From Oscillospiraceae bacterium (lineage in GTDB: Bacteria; Bacillota; Clostridia; Oscillospirales; Ruminococcaceae), in the NCBI GenBank assembly GCA_022835495.1, contig BQOK01000001.1, positions 3,286,001 to 3,350,000 of the forward strand: DNA of 64,000 bases, read 5' to 3'. The notes beneath the pieces were generated by a model that saw only the letters and a list, made by a program, of their open reading frames with translations, did no database searches and had not been told where the DNA came from. This document shows positions 19,939 through 29,031 of this stretch, in pieces. The translations under genes and the position numbers were made by a program. The stretch's first letter is position 1, and every line of letters starts with the position of its first letter.

Positions 19939-20904
19939 TCACAGCTCTTTCACAAGCACGCCAAAGCTGCGCACCTGCTCAAAGCCCGCGCTCTCGTAAA
20001 TTTTGCGGGCGTGGTTGGTCTCGCCGGTAAACAGCGACATATACCGCGCGCCCGCTTCCTTTTCGGCCTGGCACAGCCGGAAGAACAGCAGCCTTCCCAG
20101 CCCGCGGCCCTGGTACGCGGGCGCGATCCCAATGCCCGCAAAGTATCCCCTGCCGGTCGGCTCTGGGTAAACCGGCCCGGCAAATCCGGCCACCACGCTG
20201 CCGCAAAGCGCCACGGGAAGCAGCTGCCCGGTGCGCCCGGCCTGGGTGATCTGGGCGGTCCAGTCCGGGTTTTCCAGCGCCGCCAGCATCTCTTCCAGGC
20301 CGGTGTGCCGGCCGGGATCGTAGGGCTGCACGGTGCAGCCGTCGGCCGCAAGCCGCGTTTCCAGCGCCTTGATCTCGGGCGGCAGGGCAAAATCCTCCAG
20401 GCTGCGGTACATGGCGCACTCGCGGGCGGCCTCGGTATAGCCCTGGGCCAGCATTCGGCTGTGCAGCGGCAGCCCGGCGGCCACCCCCGGCATGTTGTTG
20501 TGCTCAAAGCCGGGCGTGCCCGGGATCACCCAGGGCAGCCGCATGGGGTTAAAAAAGGTCACCGCGCTGTACCGCTTGCCCGCCGCACAGAACGACTCCT
20601 CCAGCGCGGCGAACATGTCCGCGCAAAGCGCGGGGGTGTCCAGCGCTTCGTCCGCCAGAAAACAGGTAAAGTACCCCCGCTCGCCGCCCCGGGGAATGTC
20701 GTCGCCGGTGCAGCCGCAGATGAACGCGCCCACGCCGCCCCCGTTTTCCCACACAAAGGCGTGCCGGCTGTTAAAATAGGGGTGCTCGAACAGCAGCGGG
20801 CCCAGCTGCCCGGGCGTGCGGGGGGCATACCCCTGCCGCACCGCGCTGCGCTGCCACAGGGCCGCGACGGCCGGCCGGTCGGCCGGAATATAATTTCTCA
20901 GCAT
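19939..20904 (-). CDS. GNAT-family N-acetyltransferase (tandem domains)
   Basis: 321-residue acetyltransferase. The C-terminal half has a clear acetyl-CoA site: IGIAPAYQGRGLGRLLF (motif A, Q/RxxGxG) and the following ARKIYESAGFE (motif B). The N-terminal half looks like a second, degenerate GNAT domain, seen in many Firmicute proteins of this length. The acceptor is unknown. In this operon an amino sugar such as de-N-acetylated GlcN or muramic acid is an attractive acceptor (inference). It begins 24 bases downstream of the MalG-type permease stop. Confidence 0.85.
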   Translation of the reverse strand: MLRNYIPADRPAVAALWQRSAVRQGYAPRTPGQLGPLLFEHPYFNSRHAFVWENGGGVGAFICGCTGDDIPRGGERGYFTCFLADEALDTPALCADMFAALEESFCAAGKRYSAVTFFNPMRLPWVIPGTPGFEHNNMPGVAAGLPLHSRMLAQGYTEAARECAMYRSLEDFALPPEIKALETRLAADGCTVQPYDPGRHTGLEEMLAALENPDWTAQITQAGRTGQLLPVALCGSVVAGFAGPVYPEPTGRGYFAGIGIAPAYQGRGLGRLLFFRLCQAEKEAGARYMSLFTGETNHARKIYESAGFEQVRSFGVLVKEL

Positions 20905-20928
20905 ATGCAGACCTGTTCCTTCCTGGGC

Positions 20929-21798
20929 TCAGCCCTTAACCGCGCCCACGGTAACGCCTTCCAAAAAGTACTTTTGCAGGCAGAAAAACAAAACGAACAT
21001 CGGCATGGCGCTGATGGTCGCGCCCGCCATCATGGGGCCAAACAGGGTGGTATTGGCAAATTTGAACTGCTTGAGGCCCACCTGGATGGTGTACATGGCC
21101 TCCTTGGAGGTGGCCAGGAAGGGCCAGAAGAAATTGTTCCAGCTGCTCAAAAAGGTGGTGATTGCCAGCACCGCCAGAATGGTTTTGGAAAGGGGCAGGA
21201 TGATGCGGCAGAAGATCCCCATCTGTGTGCAGCCGTCCAGCTTGGCACTCTCGATCAGGGCGGTGGGGATGCTGCTGAAGAACTGCTTGGTCAAAAAGAT
21301 GCTGTAGGTGGTAACCAGGCCCGGCAGAATCAGGGCCATGTAGGTATTCGACATTTTGAAGTTGTTCACGATCAAAATGTAAAGGGGCACCTGGGTGACC
21401 TGGTAAGGGATCATCATGCCCACCATGATCAGGTAGAACAACACGTTTTTGCCTTTAAAATTCAGCTTGGCAAAGGCGTAGCCCGCCATGCTGGCAAACA
21501 GCACGTTGCCAATCACCTGGAACACAGCCACCACAAGGCTGTTCCAAAGCCACCTGCTGCTGTATTTGCTGAAATCGAAAAAGGCTTTATAAGAGTCCAG
21601 GCTCCAGGAGGAGGGCAGGATGCTGCGCGAGGAACCGGCCGCCTCCACCGCGGGGCCAAAGGAGTTGGCGATCATATAAAACAGCGGAAATAGGCAGGCT
21701 ACGGCCAAAAGCAGCAAAAAGGCGACCAAAAGGGTGTTTCGCAGATATCGCGCCTTTTTGTTGTTCACATGCTGGGAATACAAACCGGTGGTTGCCAT
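20929..21798 (-). CDS. ABC sugar transporter permease (MalG type)
   Basis: 289-residue inner-membrane permease with six predicted helices. The EAA loop that contacts the ATPase reads ESAKLDGCTQMGIFCRIILP. It pairs with the MalF-type protein encoded just upstream (15-base gap). As in most Firmicute carbohydrate importers, no ATPase gene is present; a shared MsmX-type ATPase elsewhere in the genome is assumed. By context the system should carry MurNAc-containing sugars or muropeptide glycans, which would be a new specificity for this family (inference). Confidence 0.93.
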   Translation of the reverse strand: MATTGLYSQHVNNKKARYLRNTLLVAFLLLLAVACLFPLFYMIANSFGPAVEAAGSSRSILPSSWSLDSYKAFFDFSKYSSRWLWNSLVVAVFQVIGNVLFASMAGYAFAKLNFKGKNVLFYLIMVGMMIPYQVTQVPLYILIVNNFKMSNTYMALILPGLVTTYSIFLTKQFFSSIPTALIESAKLDGCTQMGIFCRIILPLSKTILAVLAITTFLSSWNNFFWPFLATSKEAMYTIQVGLKQFKFANTTLFGPMMAGATISAMPMFVLFFCLQKYFLEGVTVGAVKG

Positions 21799-21813
21799 GT
21801 CGTCCCCTCCCCC

Positions 21814-22779
21814 TTAATATTCAACGTCCGAACCAGCTACTTTGAACTGGAAGAACGATATGGCCGCAATGATGATGGTCAGGATCACCGCCTGGGCACA
21901 GGCCAGGCCGTACTTGTTGTATTTGAAGGCGTTGTTGAAAATCAGCAGGCCGATCATGGTGGTGTTGTTGTCCGGCCCGCCGCCGGTCATCATGTAGGCG
22001 TTCATGAACACCTGGAAGGAACCGATCACGCCGGTGACCAGCAAAAACAGGGTGGTGGGCTTGACCAGCGGGAACACGATGAACCGCACCTTCTGCATAA
22101 AGCTGGCGCCGTCCAGCTCGGCGGCTTCAAAATAGGTGTTGTCAATGCCCAAAAGGGCCGCGGTATAAATAATGATGTTCTGCCCCTGGCCGCTAAGCAG
22201 CGCCATAATGATGAGCGAGAGCATCGAGGTCTTGCTGGAACCCAGCCAGTTCTGGGTGGGCAGGTGGAACACGGTGAGCAGCTGGTTGAACAGGCCCGTG
22301 GGCGAAGCGTCGTAGATCCACAGCCACACCACGCTCAGCGCGATCCCCGAGGCCACCGCCGGCAGGTAGTACATGGCCTTGAACACCGACTGCAGCTTTT
22401 TACCAAAGGGCATAAACATAATTGCCACCGCAAACGAGAGCAGCAGCGAAACAGGCACCACCACCGCGGTGTAAACCAGGGTGTTCTTCATGGATTTCCA
22501 GAACAGCTCGTTCTGAAAGGTGGTTGCATAATTTTCCAGCCCCACAAAATCCGAGCCGAAGGGCTTGTAATTTTCCAGGCTGGTCTTCAGCGCCGAAAAC
22601 AGCGGATAGATCGTAAACATCACAAAGAACACCAGGGCCACCGCAATGAACAGGTACCCCCACAGATCGTCGTTTGTGAAAAAGCGCCGCCTGCGGCGCA
22701 GTGCGGTCCCGCCGGCCCCGTTGCAGCTCACCGGGCGTTGTTTTGTGGGAGCCCCCGCGCCCGAACCCTTATATTTCAT
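21814..22779 (-). CDS. ABC sugar transporter permease (MalF type)
   Basis: 321-residue permease: a basic cytoplasmic N-terminus (Arg cluster RRRRRFF), a first helix at about residues 40-62, and five further helices. The EAA loop is EAAELDGASFMQKVRFIVFP. It forms the translocation channel together with the MalG-type partner. It follows the binding-protein gene after a 146-base gap that holds a terminator-like hairpin. Confidence 0.93.
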   Translation of the reverse strand: MKYKGSGAGAPTKQRPVSCNGAGGTALRRRRRFFTNDDLWGYLFIAVALVFFVMFTIYPLFSALKTSLENYKPFGSDFVGLENYATTFQNELFWKSMKNTLVYTAVVVPVSLLLSFAVAIMFMPFGKKLQSVFKAMYYLPAVASGIALSVVWLWIYDASPTGLFNQLLTVFHLPTQNWLGSSKTSMLSLIIMALLSGQGQNIIIYTAALLGIDNTYFEAAELDGASFMQKVRFIVFPLVKPTTLFLLVTGVIGSFQVFMNAYMMTGGGPDNNTTMIGLLIFNNAFKYNKYGLACAQAVILTIIIAAISFFQFKVAGSDVEY

Positions 22780-22856
22780 TCAAAAGCACCTCCTGTGAAT
22801 CATGAAAATCGGAAGAAAAGGCCGGCATAAAAAAGCTTTGTTTTTGCCCAAGAGGC

Positions 22857-22888
22857 AAAAAAGCGGCCTGTCCTTTGCAGGACAGGCC
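22857..22888 (-). terminator. attenuator-like hairpin between binding protein and permeases
   Basis: On the minus strand GGCCTGTCCT-GCAA-AGGACAGGCC is followed by GC and six T. A second small hairpin, TTTTTGCC/GGCAAAAA, overlaps the T run (22841-22861). Such partial terminators allow more binding protein than permease to be made. Confidence 0.75.
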
Positions 22889-22925
22889 ACCTGCCCATAT
22901 GGGCTTTCCCTCGTGCAGAAAACGA

Positions 22926-24335
22926 TCAGGTCAGATCGCAGTTTGCCTCGCCGAACGCGGCGGTGCCCTTGGAAACGATCTCGTCGTACATCGCCTGCGC
23001 GGTCACCTCGCCGGCCAGCAGCGCCTGGAACTTGGGCACAATGACCTCGTCCATGATCTGCTGCGCGGTGGCGCTCTGCTCGGCGGTGATGCCGGTGGGA
23101 GGCGCGATCACGGTGGTGATCATGCGGGCGGCGCAGTCGATGTTGCCCTGGTCCCGCTCGCCCACGTCCATGGTGGCCAGCGCTTCGCGGGAGGTCTTGC
23201 TCACGCCGTCCAGGCAGGTCGCGGCGTCCACATAAGCGGCGCGCTCACCGGAGGACAGGAAGTACAGCGCCTTCATCACGTTCTGGGTGTGCTCCTCAGA
23301 GGTGTTCTGGTTGCGGAAGGCCACCAGGCCGTCCACCGAGCCAAAGCAGGTCTCGGTAACGCCCTCCATGGTGGGCACGGGCAGGAACGCATAGTTCACG
23401 GGGATCGAGTTCTCCACCGCGGTGCCGTCGTTGGCCTCCAGGGCGGCGTTGTTCTTGGTGATATTGATCTCAAACAAAGGCATTGCCTTGCCAAAGATCA
23501 TGGCGTTGCCGGTTTCGCACATCACCATGCGCTGCGAAGCCTCCACGCCGTAGTTGGGCATGTAGCCCGAAGCGGTCATTTCCTCCACCGCCTTGAGCAG
23601 GTCCAGCATTTTGGTGCTGGTGTAGGCATATTTCAGATCCGAGGTGAAAGCGTTGTTCAGCCCGGCGCTCACGCCGAAGATGGTCAAAAAGTCAGACGCG
23701 GTCACGCCGGAGTTGGCGAACACGAACCCAAAGCAATCCTTGGTGGTGCCCGCCTTGATGGCGGCCATGAATTCCTCGTAGGTCCAGCCGCTGGACTGCA
23801 CCTTGGCAACGTCCACGCCGGCAGCGGCGAGCATATCCTTGTTGGCGCCCAGCGCCTGGATGGTGATGTACAGCGGCAGGCCGTACACATTGCCCGCAAT
23901 GGTCATGTAATCCAGCGCGTTCTGGTCAAAATCGGCCAGCAGGGTGGGATCCATCACCTCAGACAGGTTCAGCGCGGTGCCGTTCTCCACATAGGTACCG
24001 ATGGCCGCATACGACATTTCGGCAATGTCCGGCGCCTCGCCGGCGTTGGCCATGGTGGAGAGCTTGGTGTTGTGGTCGTCCCAGGAGGTGCCGATGACTT
24101 CCATGGTCAGGTTCGGGTACATCTCGTGGAACTCGGCGGCCCACTCGGTCATCTTTTCCAGATAATCGTTGGTCACGGGGGGCACCAATACGGTAATGGT
24201 GTCTTCCGCCCCAGCGGTGGAAGACGCGCCGGAGGCCGGCGTGGACGCGGGGGCGCTGGACGCCGCCCCGCCGCAGGCGGTGAGCAGGCTGACCAGCATC
24301 AGCACCGCCAAAGACAAAGCCAGAAACTTTTTCAT
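22926..24335 (-). CDS. ABC transporter solute-binding lipoprotein of the MurNAc operon
   Basis: 469-residue family 1 extracellular binding protein. Signal peptide MKKFLALSLAVLML ends in the lipobox LLTAC; an Ala/Ser/Pro linker follows (residues 22-45). The mature protein holds typical Trp- and Tyr-rich sugar-contact regions. The start at 24335 has AAAGGAGG upstream; longer in-frame starts would destroy the signal peptide. It is the first gene of the ten-gene operon and sits behind a near-consensus promoter. Its ligand is inferred, not seen: MurNAc, GlcNAc-MurNAc or a deacylated muropeptide. Confidence 0.93.
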   Translation of the reverse strand: MKKFLALSLAVLMLVSLLTACGGAASSAPASTPASGASSTAGAEDTITVLVPPVTNDYLEKMTEWAAEFHEMYPNLTMEVIGTSWDDHNTKLSTMANAGEAPDIAEMSYAAIGTYVENGTALNLSEVMDPTLLADFDQNALDYMTIAGNVYGLPLYITIQALGANKDMLAAAGVDVAKVQSSGWTYEEFMAAIKAGTTKDCFGFVFANSGVTASDFLTIFGVSAGLNNAFTSDLKYAYTSTKMLDLLKAVEEMTASGYMPNYGVEASQRMVMCETGNAMIFGKAMPLFEINITKNNAALEANDGTAVENSIPVNYAFLPVPTMEGVTETCFGSVDGLVAFRNQNTSEEHTQNVMKALYFLSSGERAAYVDAATCLDGVSKTSREALATMDVGERDQGNIDCAARMITTVIAPPTGITAEQSATAQQIMDEVIVPKFQALLAGEVTAQAMYDEIVSKGTAAFGEANCDLT

Positions 24336-24398
24336 GCGATAATCCTCCTTTGTGAATCCGGCCCGGCAGCACTTCCCGCCGGGACTGTTTCTTCTTGA

Positions 24399-24470
24399 AT
24401 TGTATTCTTTTTTCATAAAAGTGTCAATATATTGAAACTTTATTTCAAAATCGGTTTGAACTTTTGTCAA
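24399..24470 (-). promoter_or_regulatory. promoter and RpiR-type operator of the MurNAc transport/catabolic operon
   Basis: Minus strand: TTGACA (24422-24427), 17-base spacer, TACAAT (24399-24404), a near-perfect sigma-A promoter. Immediately upstream, at 24432-24448, is TTGAAATAAAGTTTCAA, an inverted repeat (TTGAAA-N5-TTTCAA). A second TTGACA lies at 24465-24470. From that TTGACA to TTTC the arrangement TTGACAAAA...ACCG...TTTTGAAATAAAGTTTC is the same as at the murK promoter. Confidence 0.78.
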
Positions 24471-24690
24471 TCCAGCCAGATATCCCGGCCTTTCTCTGTG
24501 GGAGTTGTACAAGAAAAGTGTGGCCATTTGTGAAACTTTCGCGGCTTATTTTACACATTTTAACCTGGTTTTTAAAAAGCCCTGTCCTGCCGCGGCTGGG
24601 GGCCCGCCGGCAGGCAGGCCCCTTTAAAATAAGGGGGGCCGCGGCCCGCAGCGCGGGGCGGGGGCTTTAGCGGGCGGCCTTTCCACTGCA
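24449..24690. other. non-coding stretch upstream of the MurNAc operon
   Basis: Apart from the second TTGACA at 24465-24470 and a repeat-like GTGAAACTTTCGC at 24530-24542, I see no gene or RNA here. The latter shares GAAACTTT with the RpiR operator but lacks the N5 spacing, so its relevance is uncertain. Confidence 0.4.
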
Positions 24691-24742
24691 AAAAGAGCGG
24701 CGCGGCCCTGTTCAGGTTCAACAGGGGCCGCGCCGCTCTTTT
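24691..24742 (-). terminator. strong terminator after the ABC exporter genes
   Basis: AAAAGAGCGGCGCGGCC... pairs with ...GGCCGCGCCGCTCTTTT over about 22 bases with one bulge. It stands 40 bases beyond the exporter stop codon and can work in both directions. Confidence 0.9.
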
Positions 24743-24782
24743 CGTTTTTTGCTCCCGCCGGGGCAGGGGCCGCGCCGGGCGC

Positions 24783-26684
24783 TCAGTCCAGTTCCAGCGC
24801 GCCGGTGTACAGCTGGTAATAGGTGCCCTTCTGGGCGATCAGCGCCTCATGGGTGCCCCGCTCGATGATGCGCCCGTGATCCAGCACCATAATGGCGTCC
24901 GAGTTTTTCACGGTGGACAGCCGGTGCGCGATCACAAACACCGTGCGCCCGGTCATCAGTGCGTCCATGCCCTGCTGCACAATGGCCTCGGTGCGGGTGT
25001 CGATCGAGCTGGTGGCCTCGTCCAGCACCATCACGGGCGGGTCCGCCACCGCGGCCCGGGCAATGGCCAGCAGCTGCCGCTGCCCCTGCGAAAGGTTCGC
25101 CCCGTTGCCGGTCAGCGGCGTGTCGTAGCCCTGGGGCAGCCGGGTGATGAAGTCGTGCGCGCCCGCCAGCTTTGCGGCGGCGATGCACTCCTCGTCGCAG
25201 GCCTCCAGCTGCCCGTAGCGGATGTTCTCCATCACGGTGCCGGTGAACAGGTTCGTGTCCTGCAGCACCACGCCCAGGCTGCGGCGCAGGTCGGCTTTTT
25301 TGATCTTGCGGATGTTGATGCCGTCGTACCGGATCTTGCCGTCCGCAATGTCGTAAAAGCGGTTGATCAGGTTGGTAATGGTGGTCTTGCCCGCGCCCGT
25401 GGCCCCCACAAAGGCCACCTTCTGGCCCGGCTGCGCATACAGGCTCACGTCGTGCAGCACGGTCTTGTGCGGCTCGTAGCCAAAGTCCACGTCAAAAAAG
25501 CGCACGTCGCCCTCCAGGCGGGCGTAGGTCACGGTGCCGTCGCCGTGGGGGTGCTTCCAGGCCCACACGCCGGTGCGCTCGGGGCATTCCACCAGCTCGC
25601 CGTTCACCTCTTTGGCGTTCACCAGGGTCACATAGCCCTCGTCGGCCTCGGGCGCCTCGTCGATCAGGTCAAAAATCCGCTTTGTGCCCGCCAGGCCCAT
25701 CACCACGGCGTTCACCTGGTTCGATACCTGGCCGATGTTGCCGCAGAACTGCTTGGTCATATTCAAAAAGGGCACCACAATGCTGATGCTGAACGCAAGG
25801 CCCGAAACGCTCAGGTTCGGCGCGCCGGTCACCAGCAGCACGCCGCCGGCCAGCGCCACCACCACATACAGCACATTGCCGATGTTCATCAAAATGGGCA
25901 TCAGCATGTTGGCGTAGCGGTTGGCTTTTTCCGCATCGGCGAACAGCGCGTCGTTCACAGCGTCAAAATCAGCCTCGGCCCGGCGCTCGTGGCAGAAGAC
26001 CTTCACCACCTTCTGGCCGTTCATCATCTCCTCCACAAAGCCCTCGGTGCGGGCCAGCGCCTGCTGCTGGCGCACAAAATATTTGGCCGATGCGCCGCCC
26101 ACCTTTTTGGTCACGGCTACCATAAACACAACGCCCGCCAGCACCACCAGGGCCAGCCACAGGCTGTAATAGACCATGATGCCGAACACGGTGAGCACCG
26201 TCACCGCCGAGATCATCAGCTGGGGAAAACTCTGCGAAATCATCTGCCTCAGGGTGTCGATGTCGTTGGTGTAGTAGCTCATCACGTCGCCGTGGTTGTG
26301 GGTGTCGAAATACTTCACGGGCAGGTCCTGCATGCCGTCGAACATCTTTTCCCGCAGCTTTTCAAGCGAGCCCTGTGTGATAACGGCCATGAGCTGGGTG
26401 TAGGCAAAGCCCGCGGCCAGGCTGATCGCGTAAAAAACGCCCAGCAGGCCCACCAGGCCCAGAATATGGCTCCCAACCCCGGCCCAGTCGCCGGTCTGCC
26501 AGCTTTGCTCCACGGCGGCAATCACATTCTGCATAAAAATCGAGGGCACCGAGCTCACCACCGCGTTCAGCAGGATGCACACGATCACCACCGGCATCAG
26601 CGCCGGGTAAAAGCCGAACAGGGTCCTGATCAGCCGCCCCAGCACGCCCTTCGGCGCGCGGCGGCCGGTTTTTTTACTGCTCAT
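24783..26684 (-). CDS. ABC exporter half-transporter with consensus ATPase site
   Basis: 633-residue fusion of a six-helix exporter domain (about residues 20-330) and an ATPase domain. Walker A is GATGAGKTT, the signature is NLSQGQRQ, and Walker B is VMVLDEATSSID with the catalytic Glu. A linker of about 50 residues (ECPERTGVWAWKHPHGDG region) separates the domains, as is usual for Firmicute TmrAB/LmrCD-like pairs. It forms a heterodimer with the upstream gene, whose stop it overlaps by 11 bases. A GTG at 26693 is a possible alternative start. Likely cargo: drugs or toxic lipophiles, under MarR control. Confidence 0.93.
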   Translation of the reverse strand: MSSKKTGRRAPKGVLGRLIRTLFGFYPALMPVVIVCILLNAVVSSVPSIFMQNVIAAVEQSWQTGDWAGVGSHILGLVGLLGVFYAISLAAGFAYTQLMAVITQGSLEKLREKMFDGMQDLPVKYFDTHNHGDVMSYYTNDIDTLRQMISQSFPQLMISAVTVLTVFGIMVYYSLWLALVVLAGVVFMVAVTKKVGGASAKYFVRQQQALARTEGFVEEMMNGQKVVKVFCHERRAEADFDAVNDALFADAEKANRYANMLMPILMNIGNVLYVVVALAGGVLLVTGAPNLSVSGLAFSISIVVPFLNMTKQFCGNIGQVSNQVNAVVMGLAGTKRIFDLIDEAPEADEGYVTLVNAKEVNGELVECPERTGVWAWKHPHGDGTVTYARLEGDVRFFDVDFGYEPHKTVLHDVSLYAQPGQKVAFVGATGAGKTTITNLINRFYDIADGKIRYDGINIRKIKKADLRRSLGVVLQDTNLFTGTVMENIRYGQLEACDEECIAAAKLAGAHDFITRLPQGYDTPLTGNGANLSQGQRQLLAIARAAVADPPVMVLDEATSSIDTRTEAIVQQGMDALMTGRTVFVIAHRLSTVKNSDAIMVLDHGRIIERGTHEALIAQKGTYYQLYTGALELD

Positions 26685-28419
26685 CCTTGTCACCTGCCTT
26701 GTTCTGCGAGGTATACACCTCTTGATAGATATCGCTGGTGCGCATCAGCTCCTCGTGGGTGCCCACCACGTCGATGGTGCCGCCCTTCATTACTACAATG
26801 CGGTCTGCGTCCTGCACCGAGGCGGTGCGCTGCGCGATAATGATCTTTGTGGTTTCGGGGATATACTCTCTCAGCGCCTTGCGGATCAGCGCGTCGGTGC
26901 GGGTATCCACTGCGCTGGTCGAGTCGTCCAGGATCAGGATCCTGGGTTTTTTCAGCAGCGCCCGGGCAATGCACAGCCGCTGCTTCTGCCCGCCCGACAC
27001 ATTCGCCCCGCCCTGCTCAATGTAAGTATCGTAGCCGTCCGGGAACTGGCGGATGAATTCGTCCGCCTGGGCAAGGCGGCAGGCCTCCTCCAGCTCGGCG
27101 TCGGTGGCGTTCTGGTTGCCCCAGCGCAGATTTTCCTTGATGGTGCCCGAAAACAGCACGTTTTTTTGCAGCACCACGGCCACCGCGTCCCGCAAGGTTT
27201 CCAGATCGTACCGGCGCACGTCCACGCCGCCCACCCGCACGGTGCCCTCGGTGGCGTCGTAAAGCCGTGAGATCAGCTGGATCAGGGTCGATTTCGACGA
27301 CCCTGTGCCGCCGATGATCCCGATGGTTTCGCCCGGGCGCACATGCAGGTCAATGTGTTCCAGCGCCATGCGCTCCGCGCCCTTGGCGTACTGAAAGGCC
27401 ACCCCGTCAAAATCAATCGAGCCGTCCTTCACCTGCATCACCGGCTGGTCGGGGTTGCGGATGGCGCTCTCCTCCCGCAATACCTCCACAATGCGCTGCG
27501 CCGATTCGCTGGCCATGGTAATCATCACAAACACCATCGACAGCATCATCAGGCTGTTCAGGATCTGGAAGCTGTAGGTCAAAAGCGACGACATCTGCCC
27601 CACATCCAGCGCGAGGCCCCGGCTGGTGATAATGGTGTAGGACCCGAACGACAGCACGAACACCATGGCCGCGTACAGGCAGAACTGCATCAGGGGGTTG
27701 TTGATGGCCAGAATGCGCTCCGCCCGGGTAAAATCATCGCACACATCCTGGGCGGCGGCGCCGAATTTTTTCTTTTCATGTTCCTCCCGCACGTAGGATT
27801 TTACCACCCGGATGCCCTTGATGTTCTCCTGCACCGAGCTGTTCAGCGCATCGTATTTTCGGAACACCCGCCGGAACAGCGGCATGGTCCTGCGCACGAT
27901 CACCGCCAGCCCAATGCCCAAAACAGGGATGGTAAATAAAAAGACAAACGCCATCCTGCCCCCCATCACATAGGCCATGATAAACGAAAAGACCAGCATC
28001 AGCGGGCAGCGGATGGCCGTGCGCACGATCATCATGTAGGCGTTCTGCACGTTGGTCACATCGGTGGTCAGGCGGGTCACCAGCGAGGAGGTCGAAAATT
28101 TATCGATATTCTCAAACGAGTAGCCCTGTATTTTATAAAACATGTCCCTGCGCAGGTTGCGGGCAAAGCCGCAGCTGGCGGTGGCGCAGGCCGAACCGGC
28201 CAGCGCGCCGAACAAAAGCGACAGCCCCGCCATCACCACCAGCACAAGCCCGTAGCCCAGGATCACGTTCACCGTGCAGCCCGCCTTGATCTGGTTCACC
28301 AGGTTTGCGGTGACAAAGGGAATGATGCACTCCATCACCACCTCCCCGCTCACCAGCACCGGTGCGGCCAGCGAAGGCTTTTTATATTCGCGGATGCTTT
28401 TTGCAAGCTCTTTCAGCAT
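26674..28419 (-). CDS. ABC exporter half-transporter with degenerate ATPase site
   Basis: 581-residue exporter half: six-helix domain (about 1-310) and ATPase domain. Walker A reads GGTGSSKST and Walker B reads ILILDDSTSAVD, in which Asp replaces the catalytic Glu. This is the hallmark of the degenerate site in heterodimeric exporters; the partner downstream supplies the active site. The signature NVSGGQKQR is intact. The gene starts 126 bases after the MarR stop, with the operator-like TGTTA-N6-TAACA at 28470-28485 between them. Confidence 0.93.
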   Translation of the reverse strand: MLKELAKSIREYKKPSLAAPVLVSGEVVMECIIPFVTANLVNQIKAGCTVNVILGYGLVLVVMAGLSLLFGALAGSACATASCGFARNLRRDMFYKIQGYSFENIDKFSTSSLVTRLTTDVTNVQNAYMMIVRTAIRCPLMLVFSFIMAYVMGGRMAFVFLFTIPVLGIGLAVIVRRTMPLFRRVFRKYDALNSSVQENIKGIRVVKSYVREEHEKKKFGAAAQDVCDDFTRAERILAINNPLMQFCLYAAMVFVLSFGSYTIITSRGLALDVGQMSSLLTYSFQILNSLMMLSMVFVMITMASESAQRIVEVLREESAIRNPDQPVMQVKDGSIDFDGVAFQYAKGAERMALEHIDLHVRPGETIGIIGGTGSSKSTLIQLISRLYDATEGTVRVGGVDVRRYDLETLRDAVAVVLQKNVLFSGTIKENLRWGNQNATDAELEEACRLAQADEFIRQFPDGYDTYIEQGGANVSGGQKQRLCIARALLKKPRILILDDSTSAVDTRTDALIRKALREYIPETTKIIIAQRTASVQDADRIVVMKGGTIDVVGTHEELMRTSDIYQEVYTSQNKAGDKDEQ

Positions 28420-28469
28420 GGATTTCCCTCTCTTTCCCGTCTTTCTCCAGGGCCGCCCAGGCCCTCTTC

Positions 28470-28485
28470 TGTTATGAACCTAACA
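28470..28485. promoter_or_regulatory. second MarR-type operator, upstream of the exporter genes
   Basis: TGTTATGAACCTAACA, an inverted repeat with arms TGTTA/TAACA and a 6-base centre. It matches the site at the marR promoter (29032-29047) in arms and spacing. Confidence 0.65.
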
Positions 28486-28544
28486 TTTTGTGCCCGCTCA
28501 CAGGGCGCAAAAATCGGCCCCTCCCTCCGGCGCTGCGGCCGGGT

Positions 28545-28976
28545 TCAGGAGCCGAGATTCTTGCTCATCTGTTTTGCAACCTGTAAAAACACCCGCAGCT
28601 CGTCCGGGTCCACGCCCCGGGTGAGCAGGGCCTCGGTCTCGCGGATGCACTCGCGCATCCCCAGGTGGATGCCCCCGGCTTTTTCCGTGGGCACAAGGCT
28701 TTTCAGGCGCGCGTCGCTGGGCACGCTCTCCCGCCGGATCAGGCCGTTCTTTTCCAGCAGCTGCAAAATGCCCGTGGCGGTAGAGCGGCGCAGGGTAAAC
28801 GCCTGCTCCACATCCCGCTGGAATACGGGCCCCTCTTTGCACTTGTCCATAATATAGTGCAGCACCCGGCCCTGCACGCCGGTCACGCCCATGCCCGCCA
28901 GGCGCGCGTCCATGCGCCGCTTGATCTGGTGCGCCAGCTGGTTGATCCAGCGCCCGCAGTCTTCCTCGCTTCTCAT
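28545..28976 (-). CDS. MarR-family repressor of the ABC exporter
   Basis: 143-residue winged-helix regulator. The MarR core is visible: GVTGVQGRVLHYI, the recognition helix region QRDVEQAFTLRRSTATGILQ, then LEKNGLIRRESVPSDAR (wing, with the DxR signature). The start at 28976 was chosen because AGGAGG lies 6 bases upstream. It is followed by the two exporter genes in one operon; such regulators usually sense the exported compound. Its own promoter carries a perfect inverted repeat over the start region, so autoregulation is expected. Confidence 0.92.
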   Translation of the reverse strand: MRSEEDCGRWINQLAHQIKRRMDARLAGMGVTGVQGRVLHYIMDKCKEGPVFQRDVEQAFTLRRSTATGILQLLEKNGLIRRESVPSDARLKSLVPTEKAGGIHLGMRECIRETEALLTRGVDPDELRVFLQVAKQMSKNLGS

Positions 28977-29031
28977 GCACGCCTCCTGCAGGCCCCCGGC
29001 TTTTCCGCTGTGTGCGGCCGGCCCGGCCATC

